From assembly GCF_900104305.1 (NCBI RefSeq), contig NZ_FNJC01000002.1, positions 806,001 through 870,000 on the forward strand: a DNA stretch of 64,000 nt, in the 5' to 3' direction. Both the position numbers and the translations under genes were made by a program. Numbering within the stretch: the stretch's first letter is position 1; every line of letters starts with the position of its first letter. This document shows positions 52,318 to 61,042 of the stretch, piece after piece. This stretch comes from Filomicrobium insigne. Its GTDB lineage: Bacteria; Pseudomonadota; Alphaproteobacteria; Rhizobiales; Hyphomicrobiaceae. The notes below the pieces were generated by a model. The model was not told where the DNA came from and did not search any database. It saw nothing but the letters and a program-made list of their open reading frames with translations.

Positions 52318-53748
52318 ATGCTGACAACTATGGCGGAATATCAACGTCTGACACAGGACCTCGATAGGACCCTGAAAATGACGGCCTCAGATCCGGTCAT
52401 AGCTCGTGAAACAGAATATTATCTGTCACGCATTTCCGAGATCTCCACCGTAGACGAATTCGTCGATGACACGCGCGTTTTCAACTATGCCATGAAGGCG
52501 TTCGGGCTCGAGGAAATGAGCTACGCCAAGGCTTTCATGCGCAAGGTCCTCACGGAGGGCATCGACAATCCGGACGCCTTCTCAAACAAGCTGGTCGACA
52601 AGCGCTATAGAGCCTTTGCCGAGGCCTTCAACTTCCAGAAGCTTGGCGCTGCTGCGACACAAATCGTCGCGCAGGAAACCACAACCGATTACTACACACG
52701 CCAGATGTTGGAAGAGGACTCGATGGAGTCCAACTATTATCTCGCCAGTATCCAATCCATCACGACCATCGATGAGTTTATCGGCAATACCCGCGTCTAC
52801 AGCTACGCCATGAAAGCTTTCGGCCTCGAAGATATGATCGAGGACGCAGATTTCATGCGCACGGTGCTTACCGAGGGTATCCACAACCCGAACGCGTTCG
52901 CAAACCAGCTCGCTGACTCGCGTTTCAGAAAGTTCGCCGCAGTTTTCAATTTCGAGAGCAACGGAGAGGCAACCACTTCGTTTTCGGCAACCCAACAGGG
53001 CACCGTCGACAAATACATGCTCACGATGGGCAGCAAACAGGAAGCCGATACGGACTACTATTTGTCCACGATTGCCGACATCAAGTCCATCGGCGAGTTC
53101 ATGGAAAACACCGAGGTCTTCAACTACGCACTGAAAGCCTTCTTCCTCGAAGACTTCGCCGATGACACGGACTTTATCCGTAAGATTCTGGAAGATGGTC
53201 TCGACAGTGTTGGAGGTATCATCGAGCAACTTGAAGCCCTCGATCAAAAGAGCTTGGCGACTTTTGCCAATGCCTTCAACTTCAGAGAACGGGGCGAGGA
53301 CGCCACCACATACTCGCTGACACAGCAAGGCACTGTCGACCGCTACATACGCGAGACGCTAGAGGTCAGCGCCGGGGAAGAAAACCAAGGCGTCCGGCTG
53401 GCGCTATACTTCGAACGCAAAGCGCCGTCGATTACCAGCGCCTATACCATTCTCGCGGATAAGGCCCTTACAAAATTCGTACAGGTCGCATTGGGAATTC
53501 CGGCCAGCGCATCCTCGCAGGATATCGACAAGCAAGCGGCCATGATCGAAAAGCGGCTCGATCTTGCCGACCTGCAGGATCCTGAAAAGCTCGACAAGCT
53601 AGTTCGGCGCTTCACCATGCTTTGGGAACTCGAAAACCCGACACAATCTGCGCCCGTACCAAACGTGCTGATCGGGCAGCCTCTTCAAGCCAGTTTCAGC
53701 TCTGATCTGCTCGCTAGTCTGCAAAATCTCAAACTCGGAGGATTCTAA
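52318..53748 (+). CDS. DUF1217 flagellar protein with three tandem repeats
   Basis: This 476-residue protein is made of about 110-residue repeats of a family tied to rhizobial flagellar clusters. Three clear copies begin ETEYYLSRISEISTVDEF (residue about 23), ESNYYLASIQSITTIDEF (about 139) and DTDYYLSTIADIKSIGEF (about 242). Each contains YAMKAFGLE-like and FA-AFNF-like ends. A fourth, weaker copy begins near 360 (GVRLALYFERKAPSI). No signal peptide is present; it may be exported through the flagellar route. The ATG at 52318 follows AAGGA. It starts the plus-strand operon with flgF and fliI, 3 nt before flgF. Confidence 0.85.
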   Translation: MLTTMAEYQRLTQDLDRTLKMTASDPVIARETEYYLSRISEISTVDEFVDDTRVFNYAMKAFGLEEMSYAKAFMRKVLTEGIDNPDAFSNKLVDKRYRAFAEAFNFQKLGAAATQIVAQETTTDYYTRQMLEEDSMESNYYLASIQSITTIDEFIGNTRVYSYAMKAFGLEDMIEDADFMRTVLTEGIHNPNAFANQLADSRFRKFAAVFNFESNGEATTSFSATQQGTVDKYMLTMGSKQEADTDYYLSTIADIKSIGEFMENTEVFNYALKAFFLEDFADDTDFIRKILEDGLDSVGGIIEQLEALDQKSLATFANAFNFRERGEDATTYSLTQQGTVDRYIRETLEVSAGEENQGVRLALYFERKAPSITSAYTILADKALTKFVQVALGIPASASSQDIDKQAAMIEKRLDLADLQDPEKLDKLVRRFTMLWELENPTQSAPVPNVLIGQPLQASFSSDLLASLQNLKLGGF

Positions 53749-53751
53749 CCT

Positions 53752-54477
53752 ATGGAGGCAGGGCTTTACGTAGCGTTGTCCGGCCAGCTCGCCTTGCAAC
53801 GGCGGCTGGAAACACTTGCTCACAATGTGGCCAACTCTTCGACGCCCGGCTTTCGCGCTGAAGAAATCAAATTTGAAGCGCTGCTTTCAAAGGTCAGTAC
53901 CGGTACGGACTTTGCCTCAACAGGAGATAACTACATCTCCCGTCGTCCCGGAGCGGTCGAACGCACGGACAACGCTCTGGATGTCGCAATTGACGGTAAT
54001 GCCTGGATGGCATTCCAAGTACCGGGAGGCATGGCATATACGCGCGATGGTCGCCTCACAATGACCGAAGCCGGCGACCTGCAAACCGTATCAGGCTATC
54101 CCATTCTCGATGTAGGTGGCGCGCCCATTCAGCTGGATCCCGCAGGCGGCGCTCCCAAAATCGCACATGATGGAATGATAACGCAGAACGGCGTCCAGCT
54201 TGGTGCGATTGGCCTGTTCACGATCCCTCCAGACACCAAGCTCAATCGCTACGACAATAGCGGCGTCACCGTCGAGGGACCTGTTGAACCCGCGCTCGAC
54301 TTTAATTCCGTTGGCGTTCGACAGGGTTATCTTGAACGCTCCAACGTGAATCCCGTCGTCGAGATTACGCAACTGATCGCCGTCTCCCGCGCCTTCGAGT
54401 CATTGCAAAACTCAGTAGATCAAACCGACGCGACCTTCCGGAAAGCCATCGACACCTTAGGCGAGCCAAGCCGATAG
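53752..54477 (+). CDS. flgF: proximal rod protein FlgF
   Basis: FlgF is a rod subunit. The 241-residue protein opens MEAGLYVALSGQLALQRRLE, then LAHNVANSSTPGFRAEEIK. ALDVAIDGNAWMAFQVPGG follows in the middle, and the end is GYLERSNVNPVVEITQLIAV with FESLQNSVDQTDATFRKAID. These match the rod/hook family with FlgF-like length. It lies 3 nt after the DUF1217 gene and 9 nt before fliI, so the three form one operon. Confidence 0.95.
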   Translation: MEAGLYVALSGQLALQRRLETLAHNVANSSTPGFRAEEIKFEALLSKVSTGTDFASTGDNYISRRPGAVERTDNALDVAIDGNAWMAFQVPGGMAYTRDGRLTMTEAGDLQTVSGYPILDVGGAPIQLDPAGGAPKIAHDGMITQNGVQLGAIGLFTIPPDTKLNRYDNSGVTVEGPVEPALDFNSVGVRQGYLERSNVNPVVEITQLIAVSRAFESLQNSVDQTDATFRKAIDTLGEPSR

Positions 54478-54486
54478 TCCGAATAA

Positions 54487-55917
54487 ATGGTCTCAGAAGG
54501 CATTCAAACATCACAGACAGCTCCGATTGAAATGACGCACGACACCTCGCCGTCCAGCGCTCAACCGAACGTCCTGCAACGTCTTGCTGACGCACTGTCT
54601 GACACCATGGACAGCCAAGCTCCCTATCGGATCGGCGGCATCATCTCCGAAGTGATGCCGACTCATTTTCGCGTCGAAGGGATGTCACGCTTTCTGAAGA
54701 TCGGCGACTGCGTTGAAATCGATGCGCCATATGGTGAGGAGATCGGCGAGATCGTGCGTGTCGACGCGCGATCAGCAAGCGTAAAATCTCTCCAGCAAAA
54801 AATTTCGACCCGAATAGGTGACGCTGCGTGGAAACGCGGGCCATTGACGATACGCCCGGCCCCCTCCTGGAAAGGTCGTGTTGTCGATGCCCTCGGATGT
54901 GCCATCGACAACGGTCCCACTCTGGAGCAAGGACCGCGCAGCATCCCATTGGACCGTGCGCCTCCCCGTCCACTCCACCGTCAACGCATTGATTCGCCGT
55001 TAAAAACCGGAATCCGTGTGATTGATCTGTTCACACCGCTCTGCGCCGGCCAACGCATCGGAATTTTCTCGGGCTCAGGTGTTGGAAAATCATCTCTTCT
55101 GACAATGCTCGCCCGATCTACGGAATTCGACACAGTCGTTGTCGCATTGGTCGGAGAACGTGGCCGCGAAGTGCGCGAATTCTTGGAAACAGCAGTCGCA
55201 AAAAACCGGCAGAATACCGTTGCCGTCGTCTCGACTAGCGACGAAAGCTCGATGAAACGGCGCCTAGCTCCCAAAACGGCAATGACTATCGCCGAATACT
55301 TTCGGGATGCCGGCGACAACGTACTTTTAATTGTAGATTCAATAACACGTTTCGCCCACGCTGCACGTGACGTCGGCCTGGCGTCAGGTGAACCTCCCAT
55401 CGCACGCGGCTACACGCCAAGCGTCTTCTCCGAACTTCCCAATCTGCTCGAACGCGCTGGTGCAGGAGAAGAAGGCTCAGGCTCTATCACGGGCGTATTT
55501 TCCGTTCTCGTCGATGGGGACGACCACAACGATCCGATCGCAGACTCCATCCGCGGAACCATCGATGGCCACATCGTTCTCGAACGCTCCATCGCCCAGC
55601 AAGGGCGCTTTCCCGCCGTCGATGTACTGAGTTCAGTCTCTCGACTGGCCGAGAAAGCCTGGACACCCGAACAACGTACGCTCATCCCCAAGCTCCGGGG
55701 CCTAATCGCGCGCTTTGAAGAAACGCGCGAAATTCGCGCTATCGCCGGACATCGCAAAGGCGAAGACGCGGAATTGGATCAAGCTGTCGAACTGGTACCC
55801 AGGGTGCTTGAAGCACTCCAGCAAACCCCCGATGATCAAGCGAGCTCAGACGCGTTCCAAGAACTGGCAAACGCGTTGACCCCCAAGCGTCCGGAAGCCC
55901 CCCCAAAAGCCAGATAA
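54487..55917 (+). CDS. fliI: flagellum-specific export ATPase FliI
   Basis: FliI hydrolyses ATP to prepare export substrates. The 476-residue protein has a beta-barrel N-domain and the Walker A loop GIFSGSGVGKSSLLTMLA (near 195). VVVALVGERGREVREFLE, the Walker B strand LLIVDSITRFAHAARDVGLA and the catalytic Glu follow, and then GSITGVFSVLVDGDD. About 30 extra N-terminal residues precede the usual start. It ends 47 nt before the opposing GntR gene. Confidence 0.96.
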   Translation: MVSEGIQTSQTAPIEMTHDTSPSSAQPNVLQRLADALSDTMDSQAPYRIGGIISEVMPTHFRVEGMSRFLKIGDCVEIDAPYGEEIGEIVRVDARSASVKSLQQKISTRIGDAAWKRGPLTIRPAPSWKGRVVDALGCAIDNGPTLEQGPRSIPLDRAPPRPLHRQRIDSPLKTGIRVIDLFTPLCAGQRIGIFSGSGVGKSSLLTMLARSTEFDTVVVALVGERGREVREFLETAVAKNRQNTVAVVSTSDESSMKRRLAPKTAMTIAEYFRDAGDNVLLIVDSITRFAHAARDVGLASGEPPIARGYTPSVFSELPNLLERAGAGEEGSGSITGVFSVLVDGDDHNDPIADSIRGTIDGHIVLERSIAQQGRFPAVDVLSSVSRLAEKAWTPEQRTLIPKLRGLIARFEETREIRAIAGHRKGEDAELDQAVELVPRVLEALQQTPDDQASSDAFQELANALTPKRPEAPPKAR

Positions 55918-55963
55918 GTTCTCGTTTAGAAAAATCGCCGAAACGTCGGCATTGTGAGCACAC

Positions 55964-56713
55964 TCAGCTCAACTCGATACGATACTCAGTCCTCATCGGC
56001 ACAGCATAACGGACGCAAACGTCGATCGGGCCTCCATCTGCGTCGAATGAAACTCTCTTGGCCAGAAGTGCGGGTGTACCAATCGGTAGACCCAGCTTAA
56101 CGGCCATGTCTTCCGGAAGTGCGACGGCGGTAAGCGCTTCTTTAAGCCGCGTTACGACCAATCCATTGTCATTGCGATAAGTGGTGACCCCTTCAGGTCG
56201 AACAGCCAGTTCGTCGGCAAGCCCAGGAACAAGCCGCTCCGGGACGACAATATTGTCGTGAATCACCAAAACGCCTTCCGACCTACGCACTGCCGCAATC
56301 TCAACGACACTTTCTTCCTCATCGAGAATGAGCAGCTTCGCCTCTTCTGTTGTCGCCCCGCGCGATGATACGCATTGAACCGCGATATCTTGTGGCATCA
56401 CATGCTCCCCTTCATCAAAGAAAGGATTGAGCCGTTGAGCCGATGCGGCTTCTGGGTTGGTTACAAAAGTTCCCCGACCTTGGCGCCGACAGATCCAACC
56501 GATAGCTTCGACTTGTTCGAGCGCTTTGCGCATGGTCCCGACGCTAACGCCGTACTCACGTGCAAGCTCTCCTTCATTGGGAAGGGCTTGTCCCTCGACC
56601 CATCCACGCGAACGGATTCGCTCGCGTAAAAGATCGCCGATCTGCAAATAGAGTGGCCCCGCATACGGTCGCGACGTAGCCGGCAACCGCGGATCGTCAC
56701 GCCTGATCTTCAT
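55964..56713 (-). CDS. GntR-family (HutC/UTRA) transcription regulator
   Basis: This 249-residue repressor-type regulator has an N-terminal winged helix-turn-helix (QIGDLLRERIRSRGWVEGQA, then LAREYGVSVGTMRKALEQVE) and a UTRA ligand-binding domain from about residue 90. The ending DGGPIDVCVRYAVPMRTEYR is typical. Such regulators sense small metabolites and usually control a neighbouring transporter or catabolic gene, but no such gene is here. It sits alone inside the flagellar cluster, converging on fliI, with a 599-nt gap upstream. Confidence 0.92.
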   Translation of the reverse strand: MKIRRDDPRLPATSRPYAGPLYLQIGDLLRERIRSRGWVEGQALPNEGELAREYGVSVGTMRKALEQVEAIGWICRRQGRGTFVTNPEAASAQRLNPFFDEGEHVMPQDIAVQCVSSRGATTEEAKLLILDEEESVVEIAAVRRSEGVLVIHDNIVVPERLVPGLADELAVRPEGVTTYRNDNGLVVTRLKEALTAVALPEDMAVKLGLPIGTPALLAKRVSFDADGGPIDVCVRYAVPMRTEYRIELS

Positions 56714-57312
56714 TCAGGTTCTCCTCAAAACAAATCGAGCCGAATCGTTCAGCGCCAGCAATAACTGACGTCGGCCTATTGCATCGATTTCAGCGTGTCA
56801 TTCTACGCTCGGAGTAATCCCAAAGCGCCCCGCACGTCTCGCAGTGGAATGCCCCATACACTAAACTTTTCGTTGCATTCAACCCCATTCTCAGCCGCCC
56901 ATCCCGCGTCACAAGGACCCGGAAATTCGTTCGGACGAACACTGAGGTTTCGCAAACACATCAAATATCTATTGAAATTCACGCATTCATCACAAGACCC
57001 GCTCATCTAATCATATATTTCCCGAAATACAACCATAGATTGCATATTGCACATCAAAGAACCGGTCCGTACACGTACGTATAGAGCGATGCATTCATAA
57101 ATTTTGATGTATTTCCAATCGGCTGGCGTGCAGCATTCATTAACGATTTAGATACGAGAATAGTCGCAGGACGTGAATGATCGCCGCCAACGGCAACGAA
57201 GGGTAACAATCCTTCGCCAAAGTGTGGATGTCGATATGAAACCACCGCCCAGACCGCCGGTGCGCGGACCCGCGAACACGGTCAGGGCCGCAAACCGTTC
57301 TGAGCAGTTGTT
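56714..57312. other. long intergenic region upstream of the GntR and J-domain genes
   Basis: This region is AT-richer than its surroundings, chiefly at 56960-57150. It should hold the divergent promoters of the GntR gene (minus) and the J-domain gene (plus). The only frame that looks possibly real is the Cys-rich minus-strand one at 56803-57006. I see no RNA gene. Confidence 0.4.
56803..57006 (-). CDS. possible small Cys-rich protein
   Basis: This 67-residue frame has five Cys residues spaced like a small metal-binding or disulfide protein: SGSCDECVNFNRYLMC, then PGPCDAGWAAENGVEC. The C-terminal part is hydrophobic and basic. There is no clear ribosome binding site before the ATG at 57006, and I recall no firm family. 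It could be a chance frame; the ordered Cys pattern with Gly and Trp is the only support. Confidence 0.3.
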   Translation of the reverse strand: MSGSCDECVNFNRYLMCLRNLSVRPNEFPGPCDAGWAAENGVECNEKFSVWGIPLRDVRGALGLLRA

Positions 57313-57822
57313 ATGAATCGGTCTCGCTTTGAACAAATGATTGATGCCGGATTGGCGCATCGCGAACCCACGCGATCACGCAACGACACAGATTTGTCGC
57401 GCGCATTCCGTCCGGCAACGAAACAAGCCAACAAGTCCGACTTCTTGCAGATGCGTCAGGAAAATGAACCCGGCGGTTCGCTCCATAAACCACACCTGTC
57501 GGCCCACGACCTCCGCAAAGCTTACCGCGACTGGCAAATGGTTTTTGCAGATTTTGACGAAGACCTGGAACCTCACGAAGCAGATACAGAGCCGGGCACA
57601 CCCGAACAACAACAGCAAATTCCGGATCTTCCCGAACTTCTGAACCAGTTGGCGAACCACAAACAAATGACCCGTTCGCAACTGCAGACGTTACGTCGAC
57701 AGCTCGCGCGCCACATTCATCCCGATATCGTCTCAGAAGACCACCGCCAATCTGCGACGGCCGAAATGGCAAAGCTCAACGCGCTGCTGGACGCCGCCCT
57801 ACGAGCTCACGGCCGTCAATAA
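57313..57822 (+). CDS. J-domain-like protein
   Basis: This 169-residue protein has a long disordered, charged N-terminal part and a C-terminal J-like region (about 115-165): QLQTLRRQLARHIHPDIVSE, containing the HPD tripeptide that activates Hsp70, then SATAEMAKLNALLDAALRAH. There is no Gly/Phe region or zinc finger, so it is not DnaJ itself. It probably recruits DnaK to some client; which one is unknown. It is divergent from the GntR regulator and converges on the GIY-YIG-like gene. Confidence 0.65.
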   Translation: MNRSRFEQMIDAGLAHREPTRSRNDTDLSRAFRPATKQANKSDFLQMRQENEPGGSLHKPHLSAHDLRKAYRDWQMVFADFDEDLEPHEADTEPGTPEQQQQIPDLPELLNQLANHKQMTRSQLQTLRRQLARHIHPDIVSEDHRQSATAEMAKLNALLDAALRAHGRQ

Positions 57823-57853
57823 TCTGACACACCCACCTGCAGTGAGGCGACTG

Positions 57854-58207
57854 TCAGCGCCGGAAACTCATGACCAAACAGCAGGGACATTTCCAATCCG
57901 TGCCAGGCGGGCGCTCCGGATGCAGAAAGTTTCCGGGCGGCTGAAACGCATGAAAAAGTTCGCATTCTTTTTCGAACGCCTCTTTGGGTGTCCCAAAGCA
58001 AAGATGCTTGAAGTATGGCTCAGCACCAATCTTGTTGCGTAGCTGGGCCCGCAGGTCGCTATCGGAGCGCCCCACGTGTTGAACAACAAAACGGCCGAGA
58101 TGATCGACATGACCTATGGCGAAAGTGCCTGCCGTTTTGGCACCAATCGCAGAGTCGATCTCATCGACAGTAAGCCTAAAGGGTCCCTCTAGCCGAGTTT
58201 CCGTCAT
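57854..58207 (-). CDS. GIY-YIG-like small protein
   Basis: This 117-residue protein resembles a small stand-alone GIY-YIG-type domain: GTFAIGHVDHLGRFVVQHV, then GRSDSDLRAQLRNKIG. A helix KEAFEKECELFHAF carries the likely Glu, and the end reads HPERPPGTDWKCPCC. The order of strands, Arg and Glu fits, but the classical GIY and YIG tripeptides are only loosely kept. Nuclease activity is therefore uncertain. ATG at 58207 is preferred over 58222. It is not obviously flagellar. Confidence 0.55.
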   Translation of the reverse strand: MTETRLEGPFRLTVDEIDSAIGAKTAGTFAIGHVDHLGRFVVQHVGRSDSDLRAQLRNKIGAEPYFKHLCFGTPKEAFEKECELFHAFQPPGNFLHPERPPGTDWKCPCCLVMSFRR

Positions 58208-58322
58208 TTCTCTCCCCCGCAAGGTCTGACCGACTGATTCAAATAGGACAACAAGGTTATGCAGCCGTCACGCAGCAAAAAGACGTCGCTTTGAAAAGCT
58301 GGGCCATTCACAGCCCGACACC

Positions 58323-58787
58323 TCAACCCGCGCTTTGACAACGCACCTGCTCCTTCGAAACGAAATTTAGGCTTTCGACCATGACCTCAACGACAACCTC
58401 TTGCGCCACACGCTTGTTAACGTTCTGAGCAATGGTTTTTGTCAAAGCATCGAGGTCCCTTTTCGAGTTGCTCAAAAAGTCGAAATTACTGTTCGCGTAA
58501 ATCGCTTTGAAGGCCTCATCGACAAATATCACCTTCGCCGGCACCGTCATTTTGGCAAGCAAATTGGCTGGCGACGTGAAGACAAACTGCGCGATTGCGT
58601 ATCCCTCAATGACACCGGCCTTGATGATAGGCACGCTGATTGAAGCCGGTTTTACATAGTCCAGCCCCCCGAAATACGTCACCTCGGATGTCGTCGGCAC
58701 AGGCTGTGCAGACCAGGAATGGGCAAAGTAGCTGGCCCCCAACGTGATGGCACAAACCCAGACCCCGGCAAGAAGCAACTTGATCAT
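58323..58787 (-). CDS. uncharacterised exported protein at the end of the flgD operon
   Basis: This 154-residue protein starts with a hydrophobic signal or anchor (IKLLLAGVWVCAITLGASYF). A periplasmic alpha/beta domain follows, with GLDYVKPASISVPIIKAGVI and EGYAIAQFVFTSPANLLAKM, and then a helix ending NVNKRVAQEVVVEVMVESLN. The arrangement recalls FliL-like proteins but I see no reliable match. It lies 9 nt downstream of the FlgN-like gene on the same strand, so it is probably the last gene of the flgD-to-helper run. Confidence 0.6.
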   Translation of the reverse strand: MIKLLLAGVWVCAITLGASYFAHSWSAQPVPTTSEVTYFGGLDYVKPASISVPIIKAGVIEGYAIAQFVFTSPANLLAKMTVPAKVIFVDEAFKAIYANSNFDFLSNSKRDLDALTKTIAQNVNKRVAQEVVVEVMVESLNFVSKEQVRCQSAG

Positions 58788-58796
58788 GTGCGCTCC

Positions 58797-59198
58797 TTAC
58801 CGAGCGATCCGGGTGCTATATGTGCCGTCGGACTCGGCCTGCTGCATAGCCGTTGCAATGATTTCCGTTATCTCCTGAACCGACGCAAGATGAATACCGA
58901 GCGTTGACCGGTTCTTTTCATAAGAGCGGCGCAATCGCGTGAGTTCGTCATCAAGCCCAATCACGCTTGAAGTGTTTTCATGTGCGGCTAATGCACGGCT
59001 GAGATCGAGCAGCGACCGGCTCTTCTGGTCAATAAAATATCCCAGATTGCTGACGTCATTTTTCTCAAGCTGCTGCGTTTCCTCGTCGAGGAGATCAGCC
59101 AGCCGGCTTACGACCGCTACGATAGGTGCGGAAGCCCCTTTCAGTTTGTCTGCCGCAACAGCAGCAACTGTCGTTTTGGATTGAGTCGCCATGACCAT
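58797..59198 (-). CDS. FlgN-like flagellar helper protein
   Basis: This helical 133-residue protein has the look of FlgN, the chaperone for hook-associated proteins: SRLADLLDEETQQLEKNDVS, then FIDQKSRSLLDLSRALAAHE and long C-terminal helices (RLRRSYEKNRSTLGIHLASV). Similarity is judged from length, helix pattern and position after flgJ. Its ATG abuts the flgJ stop (TAAATG), so they are co-translated. Confidence 0.6.
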   Translation of the reverse strand: MVMATQSKTTVAAVAADKLKGASAPIVAVVSRLADLLDEETQQLEKNDVSNLGYFIDQKSRSLLDLSRALAAHENTSSVIGLDDELTRLRRSYEKNRSTLGIHLASVQEITEIIATAMQQAESDGTYSTRIAR

Positions 59199-59840
59199 TT
59201 AGACTCCGTTCGTTTCAGGTTCAGCACTGTGAGTGCCTTCAACTGGAGACATTATTTCTTGGATTGCCCTCGCCGCAGACCCGCCATGCACGAGAGTGGG
59301 AACCACCTCTTCCGCTGTAGCGGCTGAAGCTCGGCCACCGTTCAGCACAGCACCAAGCATCGCCGTTGCCATTTTCGGGTCATCGCGCATCCCGCTTAAA
59401 CCTAACTGTTCGGTAAGCCCAACGCCGCCGGCCATCGTCAATTCAGCGGCAAGTTTTTCTGCGAGCATCGACCGCCAATAAGAGCCAGCGGTCCCAGAAC
59501 CGAAAAGCGAATCCGCATCTTTCGGCATCATATTTTCTAGAAGCTGAGTGAGAACAAAGGACTCGAGCTGCTGCCCTGGTGCCAGTTTTTCAGCCATGCG
59601 CACACCAGGATGACTGTCTACGACCTGTACCGGCCCTTGAGGCGCCCCCCCACCCGATCGGGCCAGCGTTTCACCCTCGCCAATCGCATCTTTCACAAGC
59701 GATGCAAAATTTGCGTCTAGTCTTTCCACGCGCACCGCACGGCCAACCTCAGCCAAACGTTCGGCAGCCTCTCGGACCTTTACTGGATCCGCTTGGCGCA
59801 TAACATCGACAATCAGGTCGGTAGACGGATTGATACCCAT
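59199..59840 (-). CDS. flgJ: FlgJ-type rod-binding protein without muramidase domain
   Basis: This 213-residue protein has only the rod-cap (rod-binding) half of FlgJ: FVLTQLLENMMPKDADSLFG, then SGTAGSYWRSMLAEKLAAEL and TMAGGVGLTEQLGLSG. The C-terminal muramidase domain of enterobacterial FlgJ is absent. In many alphaproteobacteria a separate transglycosylase replaces it; the SLT gene at 33096 could do so here. It lies 37 nt downstream of the FliJ-like gene. Confidence 0.85.
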   Translation of the reverse strand: MGINPSTDLIVDVMRQADPVKVREAAERLAEVGRAVRVERLDANFASLVKDAIGEGETLARSGGGAPQGPVQVVDSHPGVRMAEKLAPGQQLESFVLTQLLENMMPKDADSLFGSGTAGSYWRSMLAEKLAAELTMAGGVGLTEQLGLSGMRDDPKMATAMLGAVLNGGRASAATAEEVVPTLVHGGSAARAIQEIMSPVEGTHSAEPETNGV

Positions 59841-59877
59841 GAGAATCCCTATAATTCCACAGGGTATTCTCGCTCCC

Positions 59878-60282
59878 CTAACTTATGGGAGCCTTGTCGG
59901 ACCAATCCCAGGCGACACTTTCGGACATCTCGATTTCATACGTGCGCCTCTTATCGAGCTCTTCGCGCTCACGCGCAGACCGCAACGATGCCTCCGCAGC
60001 TTTCCCTCTCACCGCAGCATCGTTGACCATCTCTCGTTGTGTATCAATCTGAAGTTCCAATCGATGGAGTTGCCGATCTATCCAGGACAGGCGGCTAACA
60101 CCAATTTCCATCAACCGCGAATTCATAAGCTGGGCGCCGTCGATCAGTTCTGCGATCCGCTGTCTATCATGTTGTAACTGGTCCTTATGCCGTATGAGCT
60201 TCGCCAGCTTGCCCCGTTCCACACGCAAAAGGTCATCACACAACTGCACAATCTGCCGGGCCTTCTCCGTCCGCTTCGTCAT
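59878..60282 (-). CDS. FliJ-like coiled-coil protein
   Basis: This 134-residue, highly charged coiled coil has RTEKARQIVQLCDDLLRVER, then LIDGAQLMNSRLMEIGVSRL and LHRLELQIDTQREMVNDAAV. Its size and the absence of other features fit FliJ, the central stalk that couples FliI to the FlhA gate. FliJ sequences diverge greatly, so the call rests on shape and position. It starts 4 nt after the fliR stop. Confidence 0.55.
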   Translation of the reverse strand: MTKRTEKARQIVQLCDDLLRVERGKLAKLIRHKDQLQHDRQRIAELIDGAQLMNSRLMEIGVSRLSWIDRQLHRLELQIDTQREMVNDAAVRGKAAEASLRSAREREELDKRRTYEIEMSESVAWDWSDKAPIS

Positions 60283-60286
60283 TCCA

Positions 60287-61042
60287 TCACCCCCCTGCCA
60301 GCAAACTCGCGTACCCCGCCATGAAGATCCTCAAGAGTTCCGTCACCGTGAAGAACAAAAGCACCAGACCGCCCGCAATAACGAAGGGCATCGAAACGAA
60401 ATAAACTGGGATCTGCTGCACAAGCCTGTTCGCGATACCGAACATCAGGTTGACCAACAGGGAATAGACGAGGAATGGACTTGCAATCTGCAAACACAAA
60501 TAGAACGAACGCGAAAGCGCATCGACAACAGGGATCAAACGTCCCTGCATCTCGCCGACGCCCTGCACAGGAATAGCCGAATAAGAATCGAGGAGCGCAG
60601 CCAGCAGCTCCCAATGACGATCCGTGAGAAACACGAGCACGGTCGCCGTAGTCGTAATCAATACAGACAACGGCGCGGCGGGCTCCACGTCGTCAATCGG
60701 CGCGCCCATCATGCCGCCGACGCCAACAAACGAAGCGATGGCCATCGCAAAAAACTGTAACGCGGCGAAAAATGCACGCGCCATCAGCCCAATCATCAAT
60801 CCCACAATGGTTTCAAGCACCATTAAAGGCAGCAATATCGCCAAGGACGGGTCAGGCCCTGCCGACTTTACTACGGGCATCAGAACCGGAGACAGCGCCA
60901 ACGTCACCGCAACAGCGACAAACAGCCGGATCTGCATGGGAATGCGCGGCGTCGCAAAGCCCGGCACGACCATCAAACATCCACCGATGCGGCAGAAGAT
61001 GACGAGCACCGTCACAATCGCGTCGCTCGCGAGCTCCGTCAC
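60287..61042 (-). CDS. fliR: flagellar export gate protein FliR
   Basis: FliR is the export-gate subunit that closes the FliP-FliQ pore. The 251-residue protein has six or so membrane helices ([58 protein letters not shown]). The family block [20 protein letters not shown] follows, and [20 protein letters not shown] is also typical. It overlaps flhA by 4 nt. Confidence 0.95.
   Translation of the reverse strand: MTELASDAIVTVLVIFCRIGGCLMVVPGFATPRIPMQIRLFVAVAVTLALSPVLMPVVKSAGPDPSLAILLPLMVLETIVGLMIGLMARAFFAALQFFAMAIASFVGVGGMMGAPIDDVEPAAPLSVLITTTATVLVFLTDRHWELLAALLDSYSAIPVQGVGEMQGRLIPVVDALSRSFYLCLQIASPFLVYSLLVNLMFGIANRLVQQIPVYFVSMPFVIAGGLVLLFFTVTELLRIFMAGYASLLAGG

Noticed and set aside
52582-53328. 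248-residue minus-strand frame opposite the DUF1217 gene
   Set aside because: Antisense to a clear repeat protein; its regularity only mirrors those repeats.
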